Assembly (NCBI RefSeq): GCF_900547205.1
Contig: NZ_URFY01000061.1
Span: 1 to 24,308 of the forward strand
Origin: an uncultured Bacteroides sp.
GTDB lineage: Bacteria > Bacteroidota > Bacteroidia > Bacteroidales > Bacteroidaceae
Length of the DNA stretch: 24,308 nucleotides
Direction: 5' to 3'
Both the position numbers and the translations under genes were made by a program. Position 1 is the stretch's first letter; each line of letters starts with the position of its first letter. Shown piece after piece: positions 15,568 through 23,021 of the stretch. The notes below the pieces were generated by a model that did not search any database, had not been told where the DNA came from, and worked only from the letters and a program-made list of their open reading frames with translations.

Positions 15568-15576
15568 AATTTATAT

Positions 15577-15984
15577 ATGGAAGAACTTACTCTTACTACC
15601 CCTACCCTGCTTTTCTCAGCCGTTTCGTTGATATTATTGGCATACACCAATCGTTTCTTATCGTACGCACAACTCGTGCGCCAACTGCGCGACCGCTATG
15701 TAGAGAATCCTTCGGACATCACCGAAGCACAAATAGAAAACTTACGGAAACGATTGAACCTGACACGTACCATGCAAGGACTGGGCATCGCTAGCCTGTT
15801 TCTTTGTGTAGTGAGTATGTTTCTTATTTATATAGGACTACAATTACTGTCGGCGTATGTATTCGGACTGGCTCTGATTTTGCTTATCGCTTCTCTCGGC
15901 GTATCTTTCCGTGAGATACAGATTTCTACACGCTCGCTGGAGATTTATCTGGGGACCATGGAAAAAGGGAAAAACAAGAAATAA
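15577..15984 (+). CDS. DUF2721 family membrane protein
   Basis: 135 residues with hydrophobic segments at about 9-25 (TLLFSAVSLILLAY), 67-88 (LGIASLFLCVVSMFLIYIGL) and 92-110 (AYVFGLALILLIASLGVSF). Between the first two lies a charged cytoplasmic-looking stretch (VRQLRDRYVENPSDITEAQIENLRKRL). This pattern matches DUF2721, a small inner-membrane family of unknown function. The C terminus is basic (EKGKNKK). The start follows the kbl hairpin so closely that no separate promoter fits between them, so expression probably depends on read-through from kbl. The stop codon touches the A-run that belongs to the ferritin terminator on the other strand. Confidence 0.85.
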   Translation: MEELTLTTPTLLFSAVSLILLAYTNRFLSYAQLVRQLRDRYVENPSDITEAQIENLRKRLNLTRTMQGLGIASLFLCVVSMFLIYIGLQLLSAYVFGLALILLIASLGVSFREIQISTRSLEIYLGTMEKGKNKK

Positions 15985-16016
15985 AAAAAGTTGTTTGGAT
16001 TTTCACCCAAACAACT
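15983..16016 (-). terminator. Ferritin gene terminator
   Basis: Read on minus, a 10-bp perfect stem (AGTTGTTTGG 16016-16007 with CCAAACAACT 15998-15989), with an 8-nt loop, is followed by a T-run opposite the A-run at 15983-15989. It lies 38 bp after the ferritin stop. The plus-strand side has no U-run. Confidence 0.88.
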
Positions 16017-16054
16017 CTATATAAAGACTTCTTTTCTCAGACGCGTTACGTTTA

Positions 16055-16534
16055 TTAGCGTTGTCCCAACTGTGAGTCAACAAAGAAGATACCGGTATCA
16101 CCCGCTTTCTTAATCTTATCAACGATTCCCTGTGCAGTAGCTTCTTCTTCCACTTGCTCACGAACGAATCCCCATAAGAAATCCTGAGTTGCTTTGTCAT
16201 TTTCGGCAGCAGCGATATCCACCAATTTGTCTACCATTGCAGAAACATGACACTCGTGTTTGTAAACGTGTTCAAACACTTCAAGCGGTGTACCCCAGCC
16301 GTTAGGAACCACATCTATTTTTTCTACTTTGGCAGTTCCACCACGTTTGATGATATAACCGGCCATAGTATAAGCATGATCCAATTCTTCCTGAGATTGC
16401 TTCTTCATCCAATGTGCAAATCCACAGAAACCTTCTTTCTCAAAGTAGAAAGACATTGCCAAATACAGGTTAGCAGACCACATCTCTGCTGTAATCTGCT
16501 CATTAATTGCATTCTGTAATTTTTCTGAAATCAT
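16055..16534 (-). CDS. ftnA: Bacterial non-haem ferritin
   Basis: 159 residues, a four-helix-bundle subunit of the 24-mer iron store. The ferroxidase residues known from E. coli FtnA stand at identical numbers: E17 (TAEMW), E50 and H53 (EELDH), E94 (KHECHVS), Q127 and E130 (REQVEEE). The centre is therefore complete and should oxidise Fe(II) for storage. It has its own promoter motif (16586-16593) and its own terminator, so it is monocistronic. In Bacteroides fragilis the homologous gene is induced by oxygen and peroxide through OxyR and by iron; no clear OxyR or Fur site could be identified here by eye. Confidence 0.97.
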   Translation of the reverse strand: MISEKLQNAINEQITAEMWSANLYLAMSFYFEKEGFCGFAHWMKKQSQEELDHAYTMAGYIIKRGGTAKVEKIDVVPNGWGTPLEVFEHVYKHECHVSAMVDKLVDIAAAENDKATQDFLWGFVREQVEEEATAQGIVDKIKKAGDTGIFFVDSQLGQR

Positions 16535-16585
16535 AATCGTATTTATTTATTAAGTTGTTAACGCAGTTCTTGATTGAACTCATTA

Positions 16586-16593
16586 CAAATGTA
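16586..16593 (-). promoter_or_regulatory. Ferritin -7 element
   Basis: On minus, TACATTTG is a perfect TAnnTTTG and lies 51 bp upstream of the ATG at 16534. No convincing -33 TTTG is found at 19-21 bp; a weak -33 box would be in keeping with activator control, which is inference. Confidence 0.6.
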
Positions 16594-16655
16594 ACCAGAT
16601 TTCAGGCAATATTGTTCCATGTGCATTATTTTTTTAAGCTACATTCACATATCCT

Positions 16656-17816
16656 TTACACTAACTCGTCAGAAGTGTATCCTTTGGGTAGCTCGCGACA
16701 GTTGTAACCGGATGCCATGATTTCTCCGTATGCACCTGCTGAACGGAGGGCTATCAAGTCACCACGCTTCACTTTGTTCAGGTCGATTGCTTTGCCAAAA
16801 ACATCCGACGATTCGCAGATAGGGCCTACTACATCATAGGCTTCAACCGGCTCTTCGGAAGTGATGTTCTCCATTTTGTGGTATGCTTGGTACAAGGCAG
16901 GACGGATCAAGTCTGTCATACCTGCATCGAGGATGGCAAATTTCTTTTTAGTTCCTTGCTTCACATACAGAACTTTGGAAATCAGTGAACCGCATTGACC
17001 AACGACGGCACGACCCAGCTCGAAATGCAACGTCTGATGAGGGCGCAGTTTCAATTGTCCGGCATAGGTTGCGAAGTAGTCCTTGAAGTTCGGGATGGAC
17101 TGGCGATTGGGATGTCCGTAGTCGATGCCCAGACCACCACCTACATTGATATGCTCTACCAGAATATGACGGGCTTCGAGCTTATCCTGCAATTCATTGA
17201 CACGATTGCAAAGTGCGATAAAATCGCCCATATCAAGAATCTGAGATCCAATATGGAAGTGAAGACCGATAAATTTTACATTCTTCATTTCCTGTGCTAC
17301 GTCTATCACTTTGTCCATATCCTGCATACTGATACCGAATTTGTTTTCGGCAAGTCCGGTAGTGATATTGGCATGGGTATGCGCACCTACATCAGGGTTG
17401 ATACGGAAAGCAACATTTGCCACTTTGTTCTGGGCGGCTGCCAGTTCGTTTATCACTTCCAGTTCGGGGATGGACTCGACGTTGAAACCGAAGATACCGT
17501 ATTCCAGTCCGAGGTTGATTTCCCAGTCCGCCTTGCCTACTCCGGCAAAAACGATTTTATCAGCAGGAAATCCGGCACGGATAGCGGCACGAACCTCTCC
17601 ACCGCTCACACAGTCGGCTCCCATTCCGCTTTCACGGATAATGGTGAGTATTTTAGGATTGGCATTTGCCTTTACAGCATAGTGTACAGAATAACTGGGA
17701 TATTTGGCAACCTCTTGGTTAATAGCCGACAATGTATCACGCAGCACTTTCGTATCGTAATAATAGAAAGGTGTCTGCAAAGTGCGGAATTTATCGATTG
17801 GAAATATTCCTTTCAT
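16656..17816 (-). CDS. lysA: Diaminopimelate decarboxylase
   Basis: 386 residues, a fold-type III (alanine-racemase-like) PLP enzyme that converts meso-diaminopimelate to L-lysine. The PLP lysine is K49 in HYAVKANANP. Other motifs are GADCVSGGEVRAA, NPDVGAHTHANITTG, GLHFHIGSQI, the phosphate-binding GGGLGIDYGHP, ELGRAVVGQCG, the catalytic-Cys motif GPICESSDVFGK, and the closing RSAGAYGEIMASGYN. All key residues are present. It is the last gene of the purU-his-ftsE-lysC run and lies 83 bp after lysC, with a terminator-like hairpin in the gap. I found no TAnnTTTG promoter between that hairpin and the start, so expression may rely on read-through. Confidence 0.97.
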   Translation of the reverse strand: MKGIFPIDKFRTLQTPFYYYDTKVLRDTLSAINQEVAKYPSYSVHYAVKANANPKILTIIRESGMGADCVSGGEVRAAIRAGFPADKIVFAGVGKADWEINLGLEYGIFGFNVESIPELEVINELAAAQNKVANVAFRINPDVGAHTHANITTGLAENKFGISMQDMDKVIDVAQEMKNVKFIGLHFHIGSQILDMGDFIALCNRVNELQDKLEARHILVEHINVGGGLGIDYGHPNRQSIPNFKDYFATYAGQLKLRPHQTLHFELGRAVVGQCGSLISKVLYVKQGTKKKFAILDAGMTDLIRPALYQAYHKMENITSEEPVEAYDVVGPICESSDVFGKAIDLNKVKRGDLIALRSAGAYGEIMASGYNCRELPKGYTSDELV

Positions 17817-17842
17817 ACTTCAAAAAACTTGTTTAGTTAGTT

Positions 17843-17882
17843 AAAAAAGAGCGCTTTTATCAGTGTGTCGGTAAAAGCGCTC
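17843..17882 (-). terminator. Hairpin with U-run between lysC and lysA
   Basis: Read on minus, the arms 17882-17872 and 17859-17849 form a perfect 11-bp stem around a 12-nt loop and are followed by six T (17848-17843). It starts 17 bp after the lysC stop and ends 26 bp before the lysA ATG. By structure it is a standard intrinsic terminator, but its position suggests partial termination or attenuation ahead of lysA. Confidence 0.85.
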
Positions 17883-17899
17883 GTTATTTATTTGTGGAA

Positions 17900-19219
17900 T
17901 TATTTGTTGTTGAAAAGCATATCGCTCAAGGACTGTAACGCTGCCTTCTTATCGCATTCCCTGATGAGGAAGGAGATGTTGTAGTTACTTCCTCCGAACG
18001 AAATCATTCGCACCGGTATGTCGCGCATCGCATCGAGCGCTTTGGCTTCGAAGCCGACATTTTCCCATTCAAGATCGCCTACGACGCAGATGATACACAT
18101 TTCTTTGTCGATGGTTACCGTTCCGTATTTCTTCAGGTCATCCAGAATCTCGTTCAGATGCTTCGTGTTGTCTATCGTAACAGACACACCTACCTCCGAA
18201 GTACAAATCATGTCGATGGAAGTCTGGTAGCTTTCGAAGATTTCGAATACTTTACGCAAGAAACCGTGAGCCAGCAACATACGGCTGGATTTGATTTTGA
18301 TAGCTGTGATGTTGTCCTTTGCTGCCACTGCTTTGATTTTCCCTTTTTCCGTATCGTTGGAAATCAATGTGCCGGGAGCTTCCGGGTCCATCGTGTTGAG
18401 CAGACGCACAGGGATGTTGGCGTATTTTGCCGGCTGGATACAAGTCGGGTGCAGAATTTTAGCACCGAAGTAAGCCAACTCTGCCGCTTCTTCAAAGTGA
18501 AGTTGACGAACAGGAGCCGTTTTGTCAACAATACGCGGGTCGTTGTTGTGCATACCGTCAATGTCGGTCCAAATCTGGATTTCAGAAGCGCTGACAGCGG
18601 CACCAATCAGTGAAGCAGTGTAGTCGCTGCCACCACGTTGCAGGTTGTCTATTTCTCCGTAAGCATTACGGCAGATGAAACCTTGCGTGATGTAGATTTC
18701 AGCATCCGGGCAAAGTTCAAGCTGAGCCTGCAATTTCTCTTTAATATATACAGGGTCAGGTTCTGCATTCTTATCAGTACGCATAAATTCCAAAGCCGGA
18801 AGCAATACGGACTTCACGCCACATTCCTGCAGGTAGAAGTTCACCATAGCCGTAGAGATAAGCTCTCCTTGCGCCAGAACCACTTTCTCTTCAAACAAAG
18901 TGAAAAGGTCTTTCGTATAGGAGCGGATGTAGTCGAAGTGGGATTTGACAACTTCGAGGCCTTTCTGTTTATACTCCTGAGTGGCGTAAAGCTCATCAAT
19001 ATGCTGTTTATATTTTGACTCCAGCTTATTGATAATCTCGTTGGCACCCTCCGGATTCTTCTTATACAGATAGTCCGAAATTTCCACCAATGTGTTTGTC
19101 GTGCCTGACATGGCTGAAAGGACAACAATCTTCTGTTCACCATCGGTAATCAATTTGGCTACTTCCTTCATCCGCTGAGCAGAACCTACGGAAGTTCCTC
19201 CAAACTTTAAAACTTTCAT
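17900..19219 (-). CDS. lysC: Aspartate kinase (monofunctional)
   Basis: 439 residues. It phosphorylates L-aspartate with ATP, the first step towards lysine, diaminopimelate, methionine and threonine. The N terminus MKVLKFGGTSVGSAQRM carries the kinase motif KFGGTSVG (5-12). Further motifs are the GGSDYTASLIGAAVSASEIQIWTDIDG substrate region and a catalytic-domain end at ILHPTCIQPA. The last 150 residues hold two ACT-type regulatory units (FEIFESYQTSIDMICTSEVGVSVTID and the segment ending ISFGGSNYNISFLI), where lysine or threonine inhibition normally acts; the effector cannot be read from the sequence. There is no fused homoserine dehydrogenase. It starts 13 bp after the ABC ATPase gene and precedes lysA, another enzyme of the same pathway. 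Confidence 0.96.
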   Translation of the reverse strand: MKVLKFGGTSVGSAQRMKEVAKLITDGEQKIVVLSAMSGTTNTLVEISDYLYKKNPEGANEIINKLESKYKQHIDELYATQEYKQKGLEVVKSHFDYIRSYTKDLFTLFEEKVVLAQGELISTAMVNFYLQECGVKSVLLPALEFMRTDKNAEPDPVYIKEKLQAQLELCPDAEIYITQGFICRNAYGEIDNLQRGGSDYTASLIGAAVSASEIQIWTDIDGMHNNDPRIVDKTAPVRQLHFEEAAELAYFGAKILHPTCIQPAKYANIPVRLLNTMDPEAPGTLISNDTEKGKIKAVAAKDNITAIKIKSSRMLLAHGFLRKVFEIFESYQTSIDMICTSEVGVSVTIDNTKHLNEILDDLKKYGTVTIDKEMCIICVVGDLEWENVGFEAKALDAMRDIPVRMISFGGSNYNISFLIRECDKKAALQSLSDMLFNNK

Positions 19220-19232
19220 TTTCGTTACTGTT

Positions 19233-19958
19233 TTAGTTATCTATATTTAAATCTATTTCTATTGTTCTCTGCCGGGGCATATATTCGTCCGTCACATCGG
19301 TGATGCGATGCTCGGCACAACGGTATACCCTGCCGGGATGTTCTTTCAGCAATTGCAGATTGTGCGTTGTCATCACTACGGATGAACCCTTCTCGCAAAT
19401 ATTGTGCAATAACTCAACGATGGATTTACCTGTTTCTACGTCCAAGTTTCCGGTCGGTTCGTCCGCTAGGATGATATCCGGAGAGTTGAGTACGGCACGT
19501 GCAATCACGATACGTTGTTGTTCGCCGCCGGAGAGTTCGTTGGGGATTTTGTAGCCTTTGTTAGACATTCCCACCAAGTCTAGCACTTCCTCGATGCGGT
19601 CTTTAATCTCTTGTTTGTTCTTCCAGCCAGTAGCACGGAGCACAAATTCAAGATTATTGTATACAGTACGGTCCGTAAGCAACTGAAAGTCCTGGAATAC
19701 AATGCCTAACTTCCGGCGTAACTGAGGTATATGCTTGCGTTTGATGGAACGCATATTATAACCCAGCACTTCCGCTTCGCCGTCAATTACGTCCAGTTCG
19801 CCATACAACGTCTTGAGCAGGCTTGTCTTACCGGAGCCTACTTTTCCAATCAGATAGACGAACTCGCCTTTGTGCAATTCCAGATTTACATCACTCAGCA
19901 CACAGAGTTCCTGTTGATGGATTTCTACGTTCTTATATTGAATTAATGCTTCTTCCAT
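19233..19958 (-). CDS. ftsE: FtsE-like ABC transporter ATPase
   Basis: 241 residues, a single ABC ATPase domain. Walker A is GKVGSGKT (38-45), the Q-loop is VFQDFQLLTDRTVYNNL (87-103), the signature is LSGGEQQR (143-150), Walker B is IILADEPTGNLD (162-173) and the switch His is in MTTHN. The FQDFxLLxxRTVYxN wording is that of FtsE, which with the membrane protein FtsX links cell division to peptidoglycan hydrolase activation. A related alternative is a LolD/MacB-type ATPase. No FtsX-like permease is adjacent. The ATG lies inside the end of hisIE (16-base overlap), so the two are probably translationally coupled; lysC follows 13 bp downstream. The residues after 220 (RQRTIEIDLNIDN) form a short tail. 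Confidence 0.88.
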   Translation of the reverse strand: MEEALIQYKNVEIHQQELCVLSDVNLELHKGEFVYLIGKVGSGKTSLLKTLYGELDVIDGEAEVLGYNMRSIKRKHIPQLRRKLGIVFQDFQLLTDRTVYNNLEFVLRATGWKNKQEIKDRIEEVLDLVGMSNKGYKIPNELSGGEQQRIVIARAVLNSPDIILADEPTGNLDVETGKSIVELLHNICEKGSSVVMTTHNLQLLKEHPGRVYRCAEHRITDVTDEYMPRQRTIEIDLNIDN

Positions 19959-20554
19959 GTAGCGCTATGTCTTTCCTGCAATTCGCGTGCAAGGTCTTCG
20001 ATGCGATAGCCTTTTGAAGTTAACAATACAATCATGTGATAAATCAGGTCGGCTCCTTCGTAAATCAAACGTTCGTTGGTTCCGTTGGTTGCTTCGATTA
20101 CCGTTTCTACAGCTTCCTCGCCCACTTTCTGAGCAATCTTGTTGATTCCGGATTCGAACAGGCTGGTTGTGTAGGAACCTTCGGGCATTTCTTCGTGACG
20201 TTTGTCGATGAAGTCCTGCAATGCCTTGAGGAACATCACGGGTTCTTCGTTCTTTTCATCCCAGCAAGTATCCGTTCCTGTATGGCAAACGGGACCTGCC
20301 GGATTCACCTGAATCAACAGTGTATCCTTGTCGCAATCGGCTTTGATAGAAACTACATGAAGGAAGTTACCGCTTTCTTCGCCTTTGGTCCACAGGCGAT
20401 TTTTGGTACGGCTAAAGAAAGTCACTTTTCCGGTTTCCACCGTTTTATCGTAGGCTTCTTTGTTCATGAAGCCAAGCATCAAGACTTTACGCGTCTCATC
20501 GTCCTGTATGATAGCCGGAACAAGTCCGTTCATTTTATCGAAATCCAATTCCAT
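19943..20554 (-). CDS. hisIE: Bifunctional phosphoribosyl-AMP cyclohydrolase/phosphoribosyl-ATP pyrophosphatase
   Basis: 203 residues. The HisI part (1 to about 105) has VLMLGFMNKEAYDKTVETG, SRTKNRLWTKGEESGN, the metal-binding ADCDKDTLL and HTGTDTCW. The HisE part (about 110-203) has TSLFESGINKIAQKVGEEAVETVIEA and LIYEGADLIYHMIVLL. The fused enzyme carries out steps 2 and 3 of histidine synthesis, releasing pyrophosphate from phosphoribosyl-ATP and opening the ring. It follows hisF by 13 bp. Its last 16 bases overlap the start of the ABC ATPase gene. Confidence 0.97.
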   Translation of the reverse strand: MELDFDKMNGLVPAIIQDDETRKVLMLGFMNKEAYDKTVETGKVTFFSRTKNRLWTKGEESGNFLHVVSIKADCDKDTLLIQVNPAGPVCHTGTDTCWDEKNEEPVMFLKALQDFIDKRHEEMPEGSYTTSLFESGINKIAQKVGEEAVETVIEATNGTNERLIYEGADLIYHMIVLLTSKGYRIEDLARELQERHSATWKKH

Positions 20555-20567
20555 ATTATTTTATTTT

Positions 20568-21329
20568 CTAAATTACTATACGCATTTCAACTCCTTCGCT
20601 GCAAAGATACGATTTTAATTCGGGAATTTTAATCTCCCCGAAGTGAAAAACACTGGCTGCCAGCGCCGCATCTGCTTTTCCTTCAATAAAAACGTCACGA
20701 AAGTGTTCTTTCGCTCCTGCACCGCCCGAGGCTATGACAGGAATAGAAAGTTGGTCGGCCAAGGCGGCTAGTGCTTCGTTGGCATATCCGGTCTTTACAC
20801 CATCATGATTCATGCTCGTGAACAGGATTTCGCCTGCTCCCCTATCTTGTGCTTCCTTTGCCCATTCAAACAGGTCTTTATCGGTTTCGATACGCCCTCC
20901 GTTGAGATAACATTTCCAACCTTTTTCTGTTCGTTTGGCATCTACCGCCAGCACGCAAACCTGCGAACCGAAGTTCTTGGCAATTTCCTCAATCAGTTGC
21001 GGATTGCGAATAGCGGCAGAATTGATTGAAATCTTATCCGCACCGGCATTCAGCAAACGGTCCACATCGCTCAGTTCATGGATTCCGCCACCTACGGTAA
21101 AGGGGATATTTATATTCTGGGCAATTCGCTTCACTAGTTGCGTAAAAGTTTTACGTCCCTCATGGCTTGCCGTGATATCAAGGAAGACAAGTTCGTCAGC
21201 TCCCTGCTCACTGTATGCACGCGCCAACTCCACTGGGTCGCCGGCTTGACGTAAATTGACGAAGTTCGTTCCTTTCACGGTTTGTCCGTCTTTGATGTCC
21301 AGACAGGGTACTATTCTTTTTGCTAACAC
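20568..21329 (-). CDS. hisF: Imidazole glycerol phosphate synthase cyclase subunit
   Basis: 253 residues, a beta/alpha barrel. With HisH it turns PRFAR and ammonia from glutamine into imidazole glycerol phosphate and AICAR. The start codon is GTG, chosen because MLAKRIVPCLDIKDG is the invariant HisF N terminus. The catalytic Asp residues are D11 and D130 (VLAVDAKRT). Phosphate sites are FTVGGGI and ASGGAGAKEH. It lies 83 bp after hisA and 13 bp before hisIE. AICAR also feeds purine synthesis, a loose metabolic link to purU at the head of the cluster. Confidence 0.98.
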   Translation of the reverse strand: MLAKRIVPCLDIKDGQTVKGTNFVNLRQAGDPVELARAYSEQGADELVFLDITASHEGRKTFTQLVKRIAQNINIPFTVGGGIHELSDVDRLLNAGADKISINSAAIRNPQLIEEIAKNFGSQVCVLAVDAKRTEKGWKCYLNGGRIETDKDLFEWAKEAQDRGAGEILFTSMNHDGVKTGYANEALAALADQLSIPVIASGGAGAKEHFRDVFIEGKADAALAASVFHFGEIKIPELKSYLCSEGVEMRIVI

Positions 21330-21412
21330 AATCCTATATTTTTATTTACTATTTTACAATTTACTAAACTCTGCAATCAGAGATGCTATCAGCACGCCTG
21401 TAAGACTATCAC

Positions 21413-22132
21413 TTATAAAAAGATTTTCAAGTCCTTCAACGTAATATGCCCTTCATAGAGCGCCTTGCCGAATATTACTCCGGGAACTCCGGCTTCGCTT
21501 AAGGCTACAATATCGTCCACATTGCTCACACCACCGCTTGCCATCAGATACAGGTCGGGGAATCTCTCCAACATTTCTTTGTACAATTCAATGGAGGGAC
21601 CTTTCAACATTCCGTCACAACTGATATCCGTACAAATCACTTTGCTGATACCTTTATTTATATAATCTTCGAGAAACGGGAAAAGTTCACAAGCACTCTC
21701 GTCCTTCCAACCATTCACCGCAATCTTATGATCTTTCACATCGGCTCCCAAAATGATCCTCTCGCTTCCGTACACGTCCAACCAATGGCAGAAGAGTTCA
21801 GGGTCTTTCACCGCAATACTGCCACCCGTCACCATTTGCGCGCCGCTTTCAAAAGCAATTTTCAAATCTTCATCGCTCTTTACTCCGCCACCGAAATCTA
21901 TTATAAGAGAGGTACGCGTAGCAATCTGCTCCAATACCCGATGATTGATGACATGATGAGAAGCAGCGCCATCCAAATCGACCACATGAAGCCGACGGAT
22001 ACCGTTATCCTCAAATTCCTTGGCAACCTCCACCGGGTTTTCATTATACACTTTCTTACTGTCGTAATCTCCCTGGGAAAGACGTACACACTTTCCGTCA
22101 ATAATATCTATGGCTGGAATAATTTCAATCAT
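21413..22132 (-). CDS. hisA: Phosphoribosylformimino-AICAR-phosphate isomerase
   Basis: 239 residues, a beta/alpha barrel homologous to HisF. It isomerises ProFAR to PRFAR, the substrate of HisF-HisH. The N terminus MIEIIPAIDIIDGKCVRLSQGDY carries the catalytic Asp D9, and the second Asp is D131 in LGADVKD. Phosphate contacts are IDFGGGVKS and ASGGVSN, and TDISCDGMLKGPS is also typical. An ordinary monofunctional HisA is expected; a PriA-type dual function is not suggested by anything seen. It is separated from hisH upstream by a 298-bp gap with repeats, unusually wide for this cluster. Confidence 0.97.
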   Translation of the reverse strand: MIEIIPAIDIIDGKCVRLSQGDYDSKKVYNENPVEVAKEFEDNGIRRLHVVDLDGAASHHVINHRVLEQIATRTSLIIDFGGGVKSDEDLKIAFESGAQMVTGGSIAVKDPELFCHWLDVYGSERIILGADVKDHKIAVNGWKDESACELFPFLEDYINKGISKVICTDISCDGMLKGPSIELYKEMLERFPDLYLMASGGVSNVDDIVALSEAGVPGVIFGKALYEGHITLKDLKIFL

Positions 22133-22430
22133 CGGTTTATTTTCAGTTTATCATTTTATGTTATTCTATTTAAATTTTGCAAGTCGTACACCAACAAGCT
22201 TAATCCGCATGGTTTCCTCTCCTTCAGGGAAGGAGGAGAAGCTTTGCAGTACACTTGCGTAATTTCATTTTTTCAATCTTTTGCTCTTCATTTTTTCTGT
22301 TTTCCAGCACAGTGAAAGCTCATCATAAACTATGGGATGTTTATTTCAAACCTTTAAAGAGTTTAATTTAAACATTGGGATGTTTGTTTCAAACTATTAA
22401 AGAGTTTTTTATGAGCTACAGTACCGTTTA
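22133..22430. other. Wide repeat-bearing gap between hisH and hisA
   Basis: 298 bp without a gene inside an otherwise tight operon. It contains a small hairpin (CTCCTTC 22219-22225 with GAAGGAG 22229-22235, 3-nt loop), the direct repeats at 22334-22407, and the inverted words AGCTCAT (22317-22323) and ATGAGCT (22411-22417) that bracket those repeats. No TAnnTTTG promoter for hisA was found on minus. Confidence 0.55.
22334..22407. repeat. Pair of 31-bp direct repeats
   Basis: Copies at 22334-22364 and 22377-22407 (period 43 bp) are identical at about 28 of 31 positions; both begin GGGATGTTT and end TTAAAGAGTTT. The spacer and second copy also form AAACAT-tggg-ATGTTT, a short hairpin. The first copy can pair weakly with itself through AAACxTTTAAAGxGTTT. 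Two copies are too few for a CRISPR array. It resembles a dispersed intergenic element. Confidence 0.8.
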
Positions 22431-23021
22431 TCATAGTTCCAGAAAATTCTTCAGAATCCTTTCACCCGTCTTTCCGCTCTTCTCCGGATGGAACTGAGTT
22501 GCATAGAAGTTATCTTTATGCAAAGCAGCACTAAACGGATGAATATAGTCAGTAGTGGCAGCCGTAAAATCGCAAACAGGCACATAAAAACTATGGACGA
22601 AGTAGACAAACTCTTCTTCGGTAAATCCTTCAAATAGCTTACTATTCGTCACTCCAATCGTATTCCAGCCCATGTGCGGCACTTTATCTTCATGCTTCTG
22701 CGGCACGAAACGCTTCACATCCACATCAAATATATTCAGACAATCCACTTCTCCTTCTTCCGAATGACGGCACATCAACTGCATACCCAAACAAATTCCA
22801 AACACTGGCTGACACAGATTCTTTATCAGTTCATCCAGCCCATTCGCCTTCAAATGATTCATGGTAGTCTCCGCCTCTCCCACTCCGGGGAAAATCACCT
22901 TATCGGCAGATTGAAGCACTTCTTTATCGGCAGTAATCACCGCCTCTACGCCCAATCGCTTCAAAGCATAATCTACGGAACGGATATTTCCGGCATTGTA
23001 TTTTACAACTGCTATTTTCAT
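22431..23021 (-). CDS. hisH: Imidazole glycerol phosphate synthase glutamine amidotransferase subunit
   Basis: 196 residues, a class I glutamine amidotransferase that supplies ammonia to HisF. The catalytic triad is complete: C77 in VFGICLGMQLM, and H178 and E180 in ATQFHPEKSG. N-terminal YNAGNIRSVDYALKRLG and FPGVGEAETTM are HisH signatures. The ATG overlaps the purU stop (TAATG), so translation is likely coupled to purU. hisA follows after a wide gap. hisG, hisD, hisC and hisB are not in the window. Confidence 0.97.
   Translation of the reverse strand: MKIAVVKYNAGNIRSVDYALKRLGVEAVITADKEVLQSADKVIFPGVGEAETTMNHLKANGLDELIKNLCQPVFGICLGMQLMCRHSEEGEVDCLNIFDVDVKRFVPQKHEDKVPHMGWNTIGVTNSKLFEGFTEEEFVYFVHSFYVPVCDFTAATTDYIHPFSAALHKDNFYATQFHPEKSGKTGERILKNFLEL

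Noticed and set aside
16995..17840. 281-codon plus-strand open frame
   Set aside because: Antisense to lysA, whose catalytic motifs are all intact.
17817..17899. Lysine riboswitch before lysA
   Set aside because: The gap is 83 bp and holds one simple hairpin; the lysine riboswitch needs about 170 nt and a five-helix junction.
22334..22407. CRISPR array
   Set aside because: Only two repeat copies, a 12-bp spacer between them and no cas genes in the window.
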